This document shows, piece after piece, positions 1-11,342 of a stretch of DNA of 64,000 nucleotides. The notes under the pieces are model-generated. The model was not told the origin of the DNA and ran no database searches. It worked only from the letters and a program-made list of their open reading frames with translations. The first letter of the stretch is position 1, and each line of letters opens with the position of its first letter. A program made the translations under genes and the position numbers. Source of the DNA: Quercus robur (lineage: Eukaryota > Streptophyta > Magnoliopsida > Fagales > Fagaceae); NCBI RefSeq assembly GCF_932294415.1, contig NC_065536.1:44786354-44850353 (forward strand), read 5' to 3'.

Positions 1-29
1 TATTGGAAAAGTTTTATTCCTTGTTTCTT

Positions 30-432
30 GGACAAAATGGGTTTTTGCCCTTTTCGGGCAAATTAATTAGCTTTATACCTCATTTTCCAAACTAAGTAGG
101 GAAATGTCTATCTTTTAAAACTCGATTTATGATAAATCGAGTTAAGCCTTATAGTAACGTTTTAAGAAGCCTATAGTGACCTTTTTAAGACCTATAGTGA
201 CGTTTTTTAACTCGACCTCAATGAAATCGAGTTATAGATAAAAAAAATTACCTATAACTCAATTTCATTGAAGTCGAGTTAAAAAACGTCACTATAGGTT
301 TTAAAAACGTCACTATAGGCTCATTAAAACGCCACTATAGGATTTCAGAAAGAGGGGCATTTTTCTACTTAGTTTGAGAAATGGGTATAAAGCTAATTAA
401 TTTCCCCAAAAATGGCAAAAGCCCATTTTATC
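30..432. mobile_element. Long-inverted-repeat foldback MITE, Mutator-like
   Basis: The first ~200 bases pair with the last ~200 as an imperfect palindrome. The outer end reads GGACAAAATGGG on the left, and the reverse complement of the right end reads GATAAAATGGG. Both sides are flanked by the same 11 bases, CCTTGTTTCTT (19-29 and 433-443), which fits the 9-11 bp target duplication of Mutator-like elements. Inside are shorter palindromes of the type AACTCGATTT..AAATCGAGTT and several copies of CCTATAGTGACGTTTT in both directions. It carries no coding capacity, so it could only move using a transposase supplied elsewhere. Confidence 0.75.
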
Positions 433-443
433 CCTTGTTTCTT

Positions 444-2659
444 TCTTTCTTGTTTTAAAATCTATTGCCGTGTTTCCAAGTACCATTCTCAGGTCTCAAT
501 CATTGGAGACGTGTTAACTAGTCATATCCTTGGCATATTTTAATATCTATATGAATTTTGTCCAATTGGAATAGGTTAGTATTATTTTTTTGTTTCTTTT
601 TTGATATATAATTATGTTCCAAGTAGTACTGTCATTTATTATAGTTTGTTTATTTTCAGATTCGAATGGAGCAACCTTTTAATCCAAGGGAAATATTTTA
701 ATTAGTGTTGAGAAGGTAACAAACTTCAGAACTTTTGACCGAGGGTTAAGAAAAACCACTCAACCAGGCCAAGGCAACAGAAGGTTTAGATAACCTAAGA
801 TTTAAGCTTCTTAGATTCTGGCAAAGAGATTATTCCTTTGACATGGATAAAATTGTGCGGAAACTTAAAATATGACCATTTTACGAATTAAAATTCCAGT
901 ACATATGAACATAACCTTTATATTTCATAAATTTTAAACAAAACCTCCTAAGGCCACACAAGTGTGCGTGCGCATGTGCGTGGTAGGAGTGAGAATAAGT
1001 ATAGAAGTAAACAAAGATGGAGTGAATCAGAGTATGCACAATAAGCTCAGCACAAACCCTATTTTTTCCTAATTTTAGTGAGTAATACTCATTTTTCAAT
1101 TTTCATATTAATAACTCTAGAGATACAACATTTTTTACAAATTTATGGTAGATTACAAAGCATCATAAGTGATGAACTTGTGTGAAACTTAACTAATATA
1201 ATATGCTATCTCAACTATTTTGAAAATTTTTAGTACGTAGCATTATATATACACACACGTACATACTAGGGTTCATATCTCTATTCCCCATTATTGTAAC
1301 TAAGTTGAAAAAACATGGAGCTTGGATCTCTTATCGAGTTAAAAAACAAATAAATTCTTAAAAGAATAGTGGGGTTGAACGGTAAGGAATTTAATATGAA
1401 TGTATCGTTATAATTGGTGGGTTACCGTGTCCTCAAAGAAAGATGTCATTATATAATCTGTCACGCTCTAGGAAGAAGTGGGGATCCATATTTATTAATT
1501 GAGGTTCCGATCGAGAGAAGTCGTTGCCAGATGCAGCATAAGACGTTCGCACTTCCGAATTTTTCAAGTAAACTTTCAAGTTCAAATCATTAATTAGTTT
1601 ATATTGCATTATTGCAATTATTGTCAATATAGTAAGCATTTACGTGTAATGCGAATCAACAATGTTGAAAAATAAGCCACCCATGCTATATATAAAATTA
1701 CAGCTAGAGTTGAAATTTTCAATTTTGCAGAATTTCAGTGGCCACTACGTTTGAGTTGGCTTCAGCTTTGATGCTATTTTATTCTTAAAACTACGGTAGT
1801 GTCTATAAATTAAGTATAAACTAGCGGATGCATCACTCTCACGACTTTACACTTCAATATATAATTATGTGTGTTTATGAAAATATTGTTTCATAATACG
1901 TAGAACTTTGCAAATGGCATGTATTTTAATGAAACAAAATAACAATTTTCCCTAACTCTTAGGCGGGCCATCAGGCCATGTACTTATTTAATATTATCTG
2001 CACTTACATCTACAACTTTATCTTGAGTATTTTAACAAATATGTTAAATTTATTTTGCTTAATTAAAATACGTATCACAAAAATAAATTATATAAGTATC
2101 ATTTGTAAAGTTTCATTTATAGCGAGATGGAAGTGATGATTATAAATAAACCCTAGAATAAACAGGCTGCCTGAAATATCATTTCTAGTGGGCAGTAGTG
2201 GCTGAAGTCTTAGCCTCATTTTATTCCAAAAAAAAAAAAAAAAAAGGTCTTAGCCTTATAAAACATATAACCGTACTTTTGAAGATAAGTACTCTATTTG
2301 GCTAAACTATTGCTGCTTAATTTCAGTTTTATGAAATATCTATGGTTTGGGACAAGAAGTGTTTGACCTGAAAAATTATTCCTGGTGGTGGAATTAAGAA
2401 ATGATTAGTTATAAATATAATTCATTGGTAAGCATAGAAAGCGTGTTATAGATTTAAAGACACTGTCTACGGCGATTGCTTAATCCCCCCGTGTTCTTTT
2501 GTTAGTTCTATGTAGACAAAAATAAAGGGGGCACAACAAAGTCAACCTCCAACCTGCTACATTAGCCTTTTGTCTCATAACTTGTTGCAGTAGTTATTCA
2601 GGGGCGGTGTTTTTTTGTGCTCCAGGGTTTATGGGTTTTACCACGAAGAAAGAGATTAA
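444..2659. other. AT-rich intergenic DNA, no gene seen
   Basis: I find no supported coding region on either strand. The short open frames at 881-1099 and 1433-1639 have no recognisable domain and biased composition. A poly-A run at 2227-2246 is bracketed by a short direct repeat (TCTTAGCCT), which could mark a tiny retroposed fragment, but too little is left to classify it. Confidence 0.6.
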
Positions 2660-2800
2660 GGGCCTGTTTGGTAGAGCATTTTAGCAACATGTTTTTAGTT
2701 TTTAAATAGCATTATACGCATTTTTACACACTTTTTCATCCACACGTATTTCAAAAAAATACAAACAACATTATTCAAACTCCTCTACCAAACAGACCCT
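2660..2800. mobile_element. Short hAT-type MITE
   Basis: A 141-bp segment has terminal inverted repeats: GGGCCTGTTTGGTAGAG at the left and CTCTACCAAACAGACCC at the right, 16 of 17 positions pairing. Ends of the form GGGnCTGTTTGG are common on small non-autonomous plant DNA transposons. The flanks (GAGATTAA and AAGATTTA) resemble each other but are not an exact 8-bp duplication. No coding sequence. Confidence 0.65.
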
Positions 2801-3108
2801 AAGATTTAAGAACCTGTTCAACCATTCAGGCCTCATTTTTCTCTAGGCCTCAAAAGGGAGCTTGAAAATCTAAACCCATGAACCAACAAAAATTGGATGA
2901 GCTTAGGTCATGTTGTGGATAAAAAAGCTCCAAATATTGTAGACACTAGATATCCCATTTTGCAACTTACATTTTACATCATCTAATGACAAAATGGTCA
3001 TTTCACATCTCAAGAGTAAAACGGTAATTTTGACTATTTAATTTCTAAATACATTCCATGAAATAATTTTTAAGTCATAACAATTAAATTTATAGGTCAT
3101 AAGTAGGG

Positions 3109-3330
3109 ATGGCAATGGGGTGGGGTGGGTTCGAAGGATGGGGTTTTCACCCCCGTCTCACATGGTTTTGTCTTACTCCATCCCCGCCCTGCTCTGCATG
3201 ATAGGGAAAATTTCCTTGTCCCATCCAAGCCATCCCCACCCCGCTTCGCATGATAGGAAAAATTTTCTTGTCCCATCCTTGCCATCCCCACTCCTTGGGG
3301 CCCCGTGAAGCCCCGCCCCTCCTTATAAAA
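3109..3330. repeat. GC-rich hAT-terminus-like sequence with an internal duplication
   Basis: An island of G/C-rich sequence in AT-rich DNA begins GGGATGGCAATGGGG, which resembles the AGGGGTGGCAAT termini of many plant hAT-type elements. A ~56-bp unit containing GCATGATAGG and TTGTCCCATCC occurs twice in tandem at about 3190-3300. It throws up open frames on both strands that are artefacts of the duplication. No matching right end was found. Confidence 0.4.
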
Positions 3331-4597
3331 CTTAACTTCTTGTTAATTTGCCACCACAACTATTACAATTATTTTTAATAAAACCTGTTTTGTTAATAAA
3401 AATATACTTGAAATTACAAATAAATTTATCTCATCAAATCAAAATAGTTTTTAGTAAAAATTGAATGATATTATTAAAATGTTTAACAAAACAATATAAC
3501 AATAAAAACAAAAATCTCATAATACCTATCTATCTATCTCTCTGTATTACTCTGTCGCTTAGTGTTGTAACTTTATGTTGATAGCAAGTTTTCTAGCTTT
3601 GTTGATAGCAAGTTATTGACTAGTGTTGTACAACACTTCAATGTTGTGAACTTGTAGCTGAACGTGAAGATAGATTAGTTTTTAAAAGGTGTTATTGAGT
3701 TTATGTTATATAATAGTTGTTTATGTATAATAGTATTTTGAGATAAGGTAACATGAAACAATTTTTAAAAATGAGATAAAAAACTATAAGAATTGAAACC
3801 CAATGAGGCATTTGAATTTATTGATTGTGATAAGTGAAAAAATTTGAGATTTGAACAAAAGAAAGATGATATAAGTAGTTTTTACACGAGATAGTAATTT
3901 TTGTTTTGGAAGAAGTGATTTTGTATTTTTTTTTTTTTTTTTTTTATAAAGATAATTGCAGTATTTGAATTCAAATAGATAACAAATACCGATAGGAATC
4001 AAACATTTGAATACATTTTTTTTTTCCTTTTGTACGTGAGATTGTATTACTGTTTTAACATTTTTTGATTTTTCGTTGGAAAAAAATTAAACTAAAGGGT
4101 ATGTTATTTTAGAATTTGTATGAGGATATTTTGATACACCAAAAATTGAAGACGAAATAGGGGAATCCTCTTATCAATAGTATAGATAATATTAGGAGTT
4201 ATAATGACAAATAATTAACTTTTTAATGGTTTGGTGACAAACAATTATTTAATTGACTGATCACAACATTTTTTTTTTTTTTTTTAAGAAAGAAAAGGTT
4301 TTGATACAATTATAAATGTTTAAGAGAGAAAAAAAAAAGGTTTAAAATTCAAAAACCTCGATCTTTTGTGCCAAATGTTGAAACTTCAGATATTAAACTT
4401 CAAAGATGAAGGTTATTTCACAAGTATAAGTGCTTATATAGTATGGAGGGCAAGGGTCGGGGTTTAAGTCTCCAAGCAATACAGAACTCACGGTTATCAA
4501 ATGAATTTTATATAGTGTTTGTTGTACTAGAATAAGACATTGATTTGTATAAAATCAATTATAAATAATTAACTTCTTATAAGACAAATTGGTCATT
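3331..4597. other. AT-rich intergenic DNA, no gene seen
   Basis: Low-complexity AT-rich sequence with long T runs (about 3928-3946, 4018-4025 and 4268-4285). No frame on either strand shows a domain, and nothing else is recognisable. Confidence 0.55.
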
Positions 4598-4615
4598 AAC
4601 TTCTTTTTATTCAAG

Positions 4616-4766
4616 TGAGTTCTAGTTAGCTCAACTGGTAAAGTTTTGGATGATTAAATAAGAGATCTAAGGTTTAATCCCTGCCTACACCAAAAACTGA
4701 TTGGTGTTTTTGTCTGATGATAAATAGCTATCATCAGGAGCCGACGCCATAAGTTAAAATTCTCTC

Positions 4767-4803
<37 letters not shown>
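4616..4803 (+). mobile_element. tRNA-derived SINE with poly-A tail
   Basis: The head carries a polymerase III-like box A (TAGCTCAACTGGTAAAG, ~4627) and, ~40 bases on, a box B-like GGTTTAATCCC (~4671). The body ends in a ~45-base A tail. The element is bracketed by a perfect 18-bp direct repeat, AACTTCTTTTTATTCAAG, at 4598-4615 and 4804-4821: the target duplication left by target-primed reverse transcription. The intact tail and exact duplication suggest a fairly recent insertion. It encodes no protein and would depend on LINE machinery. Confidence 0.88.
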
Positions 4804-4807
<4 letters not shown>

Positions 4808-5045
4808 TCTTTTTATTCAAGAAATTTGTTATATTTATCTTGGGCCTCTAGAAATTTTTACAGACTCTGCTATAGCCTAAAGTAAAGTGAAAACGTTTTT
4901 TTTTTTTTTGTTTGTTTGTTTGTTTTGTATCATTCTCTGTTGTTTTTTTGTTTCTTTAAGATGGCTTTCTTTTGTTACATGGGCTAGTTGCTGCATGCTT
5001 AACCTTTCCTTTTGTAGACACAAAAACATCGTTCCTGTTAGGCTA

Positions 5046-5256
5046 TTACTTAATTTAGTGTGCATTTGGGATAAGCTGAATTTTTCAACTTATCTCCACT
5101 TTCAGTTTATTTTTGCTACTATTCATGAGTTCACTGCACTTTTTAATACTATTCATTGGTCTCACTGTACTTTTTGATATTATTTATGGGTTTCACTATA
5201 TTATTCAGCTTATTTTTTAACATTTTTTCTACACTTTTAGTAAAAAGTTCTCAATT
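5046..5256. repeat. MITE-like sequence abutting the Gypsy fragment
   Basis: The sequence contains several copies of a CACT(A/G)nACTTTTT-ATACTATTCAT-like phrase. Its left edge (GTGCATTTGGGATAAGCTGAA) resembles the termini of small plant MITEs, and its right part ends abruptly where RNase H coding sequence begins. It may mark the breakpoint that removed the 5' half of the Gypsy element. No clear paired ends or target duplication were found. Confidence 0.3.
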
Positions 5257-6915
5257 TGTGGGATTGGTGTGGTCCTACAATCCCCAGAAGGAGACAAACT
5301 GAAACATAAAATTTGTCTACAGTGCCAAGTAACTAACAATGAAGTCGAGTATGAAGCCCTTCTCAAAGGGCAAGAATTGGCTAAGTCTGTGGAAGCCAAG
5401 TCTATACTTGTCTTGGGGGATTCTCAGTTGATTATGGGGCAAGTAAATGGGATGTATGAAGCAAAGGAAGAACGGATGAGGAAATATCTTAGTAGGGTGA
5501 TGCGCCTTATGAAAAGATTTGAAAAAGCTGACTTCGTTCGAATCCCAAGGGAGGAGAATGTGGAAGTTGATACCATAGAAAAAGAAGCCTCAGCAAATGA
5601 ATCTATGGACGAATTTGATGAAGTTCAGTATATGCCAAGTATAGATATCCCAGAAGTACAACAGGTGGAGAGCAGAGGAAATTGGATGACCCCGATTATA
5701 TCATACTTGAAAGACAGATGACTACCAAAAGAGAAGGACAAAGCCAGGAAGTTGAGGGTGAGATCGGCTAGGTACGTTCTTATAGACGAAGTGCTATACA
5801 AGAGAGGTTTTTCTTAACCTTATCTTAGATGCTTGGCTCCGGATGAAGCAAACTACGTACTGAGAGAAGTTCATGACGAAGCATGTGGCAATCACTCAGG
5901 AGCCAGGTCACTTGTCCATAAGGTCATCCGTGCAGGGTATTACTGGCCAAATATGCAAGCTGATGCTAAAGCATACGTCAAGGTCTGCGACCAATGCCAA
6001 CGGTTTAGTAACGTCCCCAGACAACCATCAGAGTACCTCACCCCAATGATGGCACCATGGCCTTTTGCACAATGGGGACTAGACATTTTGGGTCCCTTCC
6101 CTCTAGGTACAAGGCATATGAAGTTTTTAGTGGTGGACATCGATTATTTCACCAAATGGGTGGAAGTTGAACCGTTAGCAAATATCACACAACAGAATGT
6201 AAAAAATTTCATGTGGAAGAACATTGTGTGCAGATTTGGAGTGTCCAAGGTATTAGTGTCTGATAACGGACGACAATTTGGCAATGCACTCTTCAGGGAC
6301 TTTTGCATTCACATTGGAATTCAGAATCATTATTCCCCACCAGCACACCCCCAAGCCAACGGCCAAGCTGAAGTTGCAAACTAATCCTTGTTGAAAATCA
6401 TCAAGACTCGGCTTGAGGGGGCAAATGGAGTATGGCCAGACGAGTTACCAGGTGTTCTATGGGAGTACACGACTACAGTGAGAACCCCTATAGGGGAAAC
6501 TCCTTTTAAGCTAGCCTATGGAAGCGAAGTAGTCATACCTGCAGAAGTACATATGGCCAATCACAGGGTGATGATATATCAAGACAACAATAATGAGGAG
6601 CAACTCCGTTTAAACCTCGATCTGATAGACGAGGTAAGGGCGGATGCAGAGCACAGGGCAACAAAGTATAAGAACCTCATGGCTAGGCAGTATGATGCAA
6701 TGGTGAAGCCAAGGCGTTTCAACATAGGAGATCTTGTCCTGAGAAAGGTCTCTTTGGCAACCAAAAACCTAGCACATGGGAAATCGGGCTCAAATTGGGA
6801 AGGACCCTATAGAGTTATTAACTGTAAAAGGTAAGGATCCTACTACTTGGAGGCCCTAGACGGGAGAAAATTGGAACATCCTTGGAATGTGGAGCACCTG
6901 AGGAGGTACTATTAG
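5257..6915 (+). pseudogene. Gypsy pol remnant: RNase H and integrase
   Basis: One reading frame runs the whole length, broken by in-frame stops at about 5719, 5815, 6382 and 6832. It starts inside RNase H (GIGVVLQSPEG, then NNEVEYEALL and LGDSQLIMGQVNG). It continues into the integrase HHCC zinc-binding domain (HDEACGNHSG through CDQCQRF) and the catalytic core. The three acidic catalytic positions are visible: Asp in WGLDILGPFP, Asp in VSDNGRQFGN and Glu in ANGQAEVAN. The C-terminal domain ends EHLRRYY before a stop at 6915. Reverse transcriptase is absent upstream. The stops mean no full integrase can be made. Confidence 0.88.
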
Positions 6916-6980
6916 TAAAAGTGAGCCTGGACGAAGTATTACTATGGACGAGCTTGGACCTTGTCCGTCTACTTATGTTC

Positions 6981-7076
6981 TACTTATGTTTGATGCTATT
7001 TGTGTTTGCTACTACTTATGTTTGATGCTATTTGTGTTTGCTACTACTTGTGTTTGATGCTATTTGTGTTTGATAC
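6981..7076 (+). repeat. 32-bp tandem repeat in Gypsy 3' noncoding region
   Basis: Three near-identical copies of a 32-bp unit (TACTTATGTTTGATGCTATT...) follow the pol stop by ~65 bp. They lie in the noncoding spacer between pol and the antisense gene. Confidence 0.75.
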
Positions 7077-7905
7077 TACTACTTTATTATTTATAATGTT
7101 GTGTCATGGTTATGGACGAAGTTATGGAGTGTACTTATTAAATAAAAAGGCATTAGTATGCATGTGCCTTATCTGTAAACGATATTTATGTTATGTACAA
7201 AATGTTGTGTGAATTTTAAATCTCCATGTTGTTTTCGTCCAAGCTAACCCACAAGGGGGCTAAAGGATTCAAGACGAATAAATTCTCTAGACGCAGAGAT
7301 GTAATGTCTAAATTTTCCTGAGTAAAACAAGGAAAAAACTTAGGCTCACTCATCCAACACATGGACGAGGAAAAGCCTTATAGAGCATTTTCGTCCAAAT
7401 TAAAGGCGAGAATCAAAAGCCAACTGAAACAATCCAACCTTTGGACGAGTGAAAAGTTTGGCAAAAGAAATTGGATAGTATGTAGAATCAGCTTGTAAGT
7501 CTTGAGACGAATAAAGCTGAATAAAAATACTACTTGCAAAGACAAGTTAGACTAAAATAAAATGAAGAATGTATATACTTTCGCTATAGACAAGCCAAAA
7601 CTGGAGTTGATATAAATAACAGCATAACAGCATTCGTCCATACAAAGAAAATAAACCTTCATTCATTTAAAGGGTGGACATCCTACGTCCAAAAGCCCTT
7701 GTTAAATCAAAAAACTGAAATGATTATTTAAAAACCCTGTCCTAAAACCATGGACGAGGCAAGTGTACTTGGGTTACATAAAAAGATCCCAAAACAGAGG
7801 ACCAACAAAAACCAAATAAAAGGAAAAAAAAATACAAAGATTGTTTGGGTAAAAGTCTCGTCCTTAAGAAGAGGGGGCATTGGCATTGGAGTCGTCTTGG
7901 GGTGG

Positions 7906-10083
7906 CTAAATGCTAGCATCGTCTTCCACATTGACGTCATCAGAGCCAGTCTAAATAAGAGAACTAGTGGCAGCAACAAGGTTAACTTTGATTGAGCTAA
8001 AGTCAACTTCAGGAAAGTTCTCAATAGCATCCATCTTGAAGTCCTCAAAACCAGCTGTGCAATTACAATCCAGGGCATCCATGTATACTTTGGACGACTT
8101 GAATTCAGCCACAGCGTCCTCTTTTGCCTTGGAGAGATGAGCACTTAGCTCGTCATTCATCTTTTGCAAATTGTCAATACGAATATCTTTCTCTAGTGCA
8201 TCAGTTCGTAGCTCCTCAATCAGCTTTTTATGCTCAGTGACTTCCTCCTTAGCTTTTGCAGCAACCCTAGCCCATTTTTTGCAATCAGCATTCACTTCTT
8301 GAATCCTTGTCTCCAACAAGGTCCTCGTCTTGTCCAGTTCTGTTGCCTGTCTGGACGCCACCATAAACTTTGACATGGCCTATAAATAGGTAAAAAATAG
8401 AGGATGGTTAAACGAAGAAAAATTGTTAAATGAACAAGGACGAGAAAGGAATATAAACATACCTTAAAGAGATCATGGATGCCAGAGTGTTCAAACTCCT
8501 TTAAGCCCATGTTATAACACATGTTTATGTCTTCATCCAAGACAACCATCTGAAAACGCTCCCAAGCTAGATCTTAATTTTCAATGACGTTTGTAGAGGG
8601 CTGGGACGAGCCAGGCACAGTTGACTTGGATGAAGGTATCTTGGACGAAGGAGTTTTAGACGGAGTGGACGAGTGCACATCAACTATCTGGATGGAAGAT
8701 TAAGACTAGGGTGGTTTAGACTTAACCACCTTGGACGAGCCATGCTTCACTCTTTTGTCTCGACAATTGGGGAGCCCTTCTAAATCAATGTTTTTTGGTA
8801 AGAGCTTTCTCTTATCCCCAACCGTAGGATGAGCCTGTGTTTGAACATCAAGACGATCTTGAGGCTGAGCCTCAGGACGCTTTCCCTCACCCACAACTTC
8901 CTTCCCTTTGTTTTCTTTCATTGTTGACATTCCTAAAATGAGATAATAAACAGATCAGGAATGTATAACATAGAATTTTCAAAAAAAAAAAAACCCTTAG
9001 CTTAAACTTACTTTTGCGCACAGTAACCTCGTGTGCAATAGCCTCGTTTGATGGCTCAGGACCCAAACCCCACTTGGCAAGACGTCTAAGAGTGACTAGA
9101 GAACGAAAACTCCTATCTGTGTGAAGACGAGCCCTGTGGACGCGGTCACGATGAAATTTGCTTAAAGACGAACGCTTGGAGGCTACAACACAATGAGTAA
9201 ACAAAGGTCAGAAATTGCAAACAGATCAAATAAAAAGAGAAAGATAAACAAGGGGAAGGGACGTACCTTCAGGATGAAGGTTCCCTAAGTCCCCAGTATA
9301 AGGAGGAAAGGGATCCCTACCAATGTCCATAAGGTTCCTTGCTCAGAAACCGGAGACAAAGATGTATTCCGTCTTCCATTTTCTATCAGACGAAGCTAGG
9401 GACTTGATTAACCTACAATCATTCCTCCTAGCAATGAACTGGTAAAACCCCTCAAACTGACTTATTTCGGAAGATTTATAACAATAAAGGAACTCGTCCA
9501 CAGTGAGAGGATGATCCCCACCAAAAACTTCCCTCCACAGAATTTTCATGGAGATAACTAATCTCCACGCATTAGGATTAAATTGACAGAAACCTAAACC
9601 TAACTTGACTAACAACTCTCTAGCAAATGCATTTAATGGAAACCTAAGGTCATCTAGGAAATAAGCTTCATAGACGCCTATTCCAAAACGAGGATTACAA
9701 CACCACTCTCCACGGACGGGCAGCCTAAGGTTAAACTCGTCTGGAATTTGATACCAAGATTTAAGATTATTTAGTCTTTGTTCATCCATCTTGGAATGAA
9801 CGCCTACTACACAACTAATGACGGTTTCCTCCTCATCCGTCTGATTAGACAGAGGGACGCTGGATGGGGAGCCAGCTTGAGAGCCAGAAGCTCTCCTAAG
9901 TTGCTCCTGGATGACTTCAATTGGAAACCCAGGGGCCCCAGAAGAGTAATTCTTGTTTGTACTTCCTCCACTAACGTCACTAGTATTGCTAGAACTAGAC
10001 CTATCACTACTATCCTCATAATACTCGTCTATAGCCTTATCAAGGCTATCAGTAGACGAAGAAGCGACTGACATTGTTGACAA
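7906..10083 (-). pseudogene. Spliced antisense gene of the Gypsy element (Transposase_28-like)
   Basis: On the strand opposite pol, four exons can be joined in frame: 10083-9267, 9182-9012, 8932-8463 and 8379-7906 (644 codons). Each intron has GT..AG ends (donors GTACGT, GTAAGT, GTATGT). Exon 1 starts Met-Ser-Thr, has a Ser-rich acidic head, then a domain with YFLDDLRFPLNAFARELL and NPNAW. That domain resembles the plant family Pfam calls putative gypsy type transposon (Transposase_28), recognised from memory. Exon 4 is a Lys/Glu-rich coiled coil (ELDKTRTLLETRIQEV). Five in-frame stops (one in exon 1 after VSGF, three in exon 3, one in exon 4) show decay, yet splice phases still agree. The function of these antisense proteins is unknown. 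Confidence 0.75.
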
Positions 10084-10237
10084 AAGAAATTCAGAACCTA
10101 AAGATGGAGAGAAGAAGAATACCTGGCTCTAGACAGAAGAGGACTCTAGACGCAGAGAAACTCCTAGACGAGGCTTTAGACGATGGATGTCAAGGAAGAA
10201 AATTTCTGAAATGAGAAGGGTTAAGGGAGGTATTCCA

Positions 10238-10247
10238 CTATTTATAG
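10238..10247 (-). promoter_or_regulatory. TATA box of the antisense gene
   Basis: CTATAAATAG on the minus strand, ~155 bp upstream of the antisense ATG at 10083, is a near-ideal plant TATA element. It would place initiation near 10205-10215. It lies inside the element, between the antisense gene and the 3' LTR, so the antisense gene could be driven independently of the LTR. Confidence 0.55.
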
Positions 10248-10293
10248 GATGCTGATATGGGCATTTGAAACGACACCACCAATACAAAAATGA

Positions 10294-10299
10294 CACGTG
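10294..10299. promoter_or_regulatory. G-box (CACGTG) upstream of the antisense TATA box
   Basis: The palindrome GACACGTGGC sits ~50 bp upstream of the antisense TATA box. CACGTG is the core bound by plant bZIP and bHLH factors; the ACGTGGC form is typical of ABA-responsive elements. Its spacing to the TATA box is normal for a plant promoter. Binding is inferred. Confidence 0.4.
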
Positions 10300-10451
10300 G
10301 CACCTACCTCGGAAAACTAAATCGACGAGATCAGTCGCCAATAAAAAAAATAACACATGGCGCATGGATTTATTGACTGGTTATGTACGTCCAAGGAAGT
10401 GTCGGCAGCTCACCCAACTCGTTGGACGACCCACATGGATAAGGGGGCAAC

Positions 10452-11019
10452 TGATGGTGTCACAAAAAAACACCAACTCCTGAACTCGTCCATATGGCTC
10501 GTCCAATGAAAGACCAGCTAGGGTGAACCAGGCAAACGAGGTGATCATCCCAAGCGTCCTTGTTAATCTCGTCCGTCTTTGGACGGACGAGATCCCATGG
10601 GAAGCTTATCCATCCTTAATCATTTGGACAAGGACGAGCCGTCCTTGATAGTCTCGTCCGTCCTTAATGAAAGATGGATGAGTTCAAAGGATTGAACTAC
10701 TAAGTGCCAAATTCTCCATTAACCACTATGGAATGAGCCGTCCAACTGAGGTAACTTCCATGGCGGTTATGAAAGATACCTCCAAATTCTCTAGACTCCT
10801 CGACATTAGGAACAGTTATTAAAATGAACCGCTCCACACATGCTATATAAGCATTCTTCGATGAGAAGGTAAGAGATTCAGACATTTTTATTCAAGAAGT
10901 CACTCCCTTACAGAGAATTCCAAGTTCACTAACTTCACCATCAAAGGACTTTTGGCCGATCCCCACAGGTCTCCTCTGATTCAGTGTTTTGTTTTCAGGA
11001 TCCAGCCCTAAGATCATCA
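10452..11019 (+). repeat. 3' LTR of the first Gypsy element
   Basis: The LTR starts TGATGGTGTC directly after the polypurine tract. It contains a TATA box (GCTATATAAGC, ~10842-10852) and several GGACGAG/CTCGTCC phrases. The likely end is ..GATCATCA at 11019, giving TGATG..CATCA termini like the solo LTR at 14496. An end near 11110 cannot be excluded because the 5' LTR is missing and no target duplication can be compared. Confidence 0.6.
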
Positions 11020-11137
11020 ACGCCCGAGACTTATCAACCTACTGATATCCAAGGAACTATCACCAATCATTTTCTAAATTCTCATGTATACAACAGTTCT
11101 TTTCCAAATTCACACCACCGCTACCAAAAAAAAAAAA

Positions 11138-11311
11138 ACACTAAATGCCTATAGCAACGTTTCTTTTCAGTGGTGTTCACAAAAAACGCTAATATAGGTA
11201 CCCTATAGTGGCGTTTTCTAAAAACGCAACCATAGGCATATCTATAGCGCACCACTATAGGCCCTCGTCTTACAAGGGCCTATAGTGGCGTTTAAAGGTC
11301 CTTTAAGATAC

Positions 11312-11342
<31 letters not shown>

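Larger units (their letters stand above)
5257..11019 (+). mobile_element. 5'-truncated Ty3/Gypsy element, Tat-like, with antisense gene
   Basis: From left to right it holds the end of RNase H, a full integrase region, a stretch of noncoding DNA with a 32-bp tandem repeat, a four-exon gene on the opposite strand, a polypurine tract (10441-10451, AAGGGGGCAAC) and a 3' LTR. Gag, protease and reverse transcriptase are missing, so the 5' half was lost. Antisense ORFs between pol and the 3' LTR are known from the Tat lineage (for example Grande). Pol has several in-frame stops, so the copy is dead. Lineage is inferred from this layout. Confidence 0.8.

Noticed and set aside
4620..4690. tRNA gene
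   Set aside because: Box A and box B are present, but there is no cloverleaf or anticodon arm that I can fold, and the segment has an A tail and an 18-bp target duplication, so it is a SINE head.
4887..5177. 96-codon + strand frame starting in a T run
   Set aside because: It starts within poly-T and continues into MITE-like text; no domain or splice signals.
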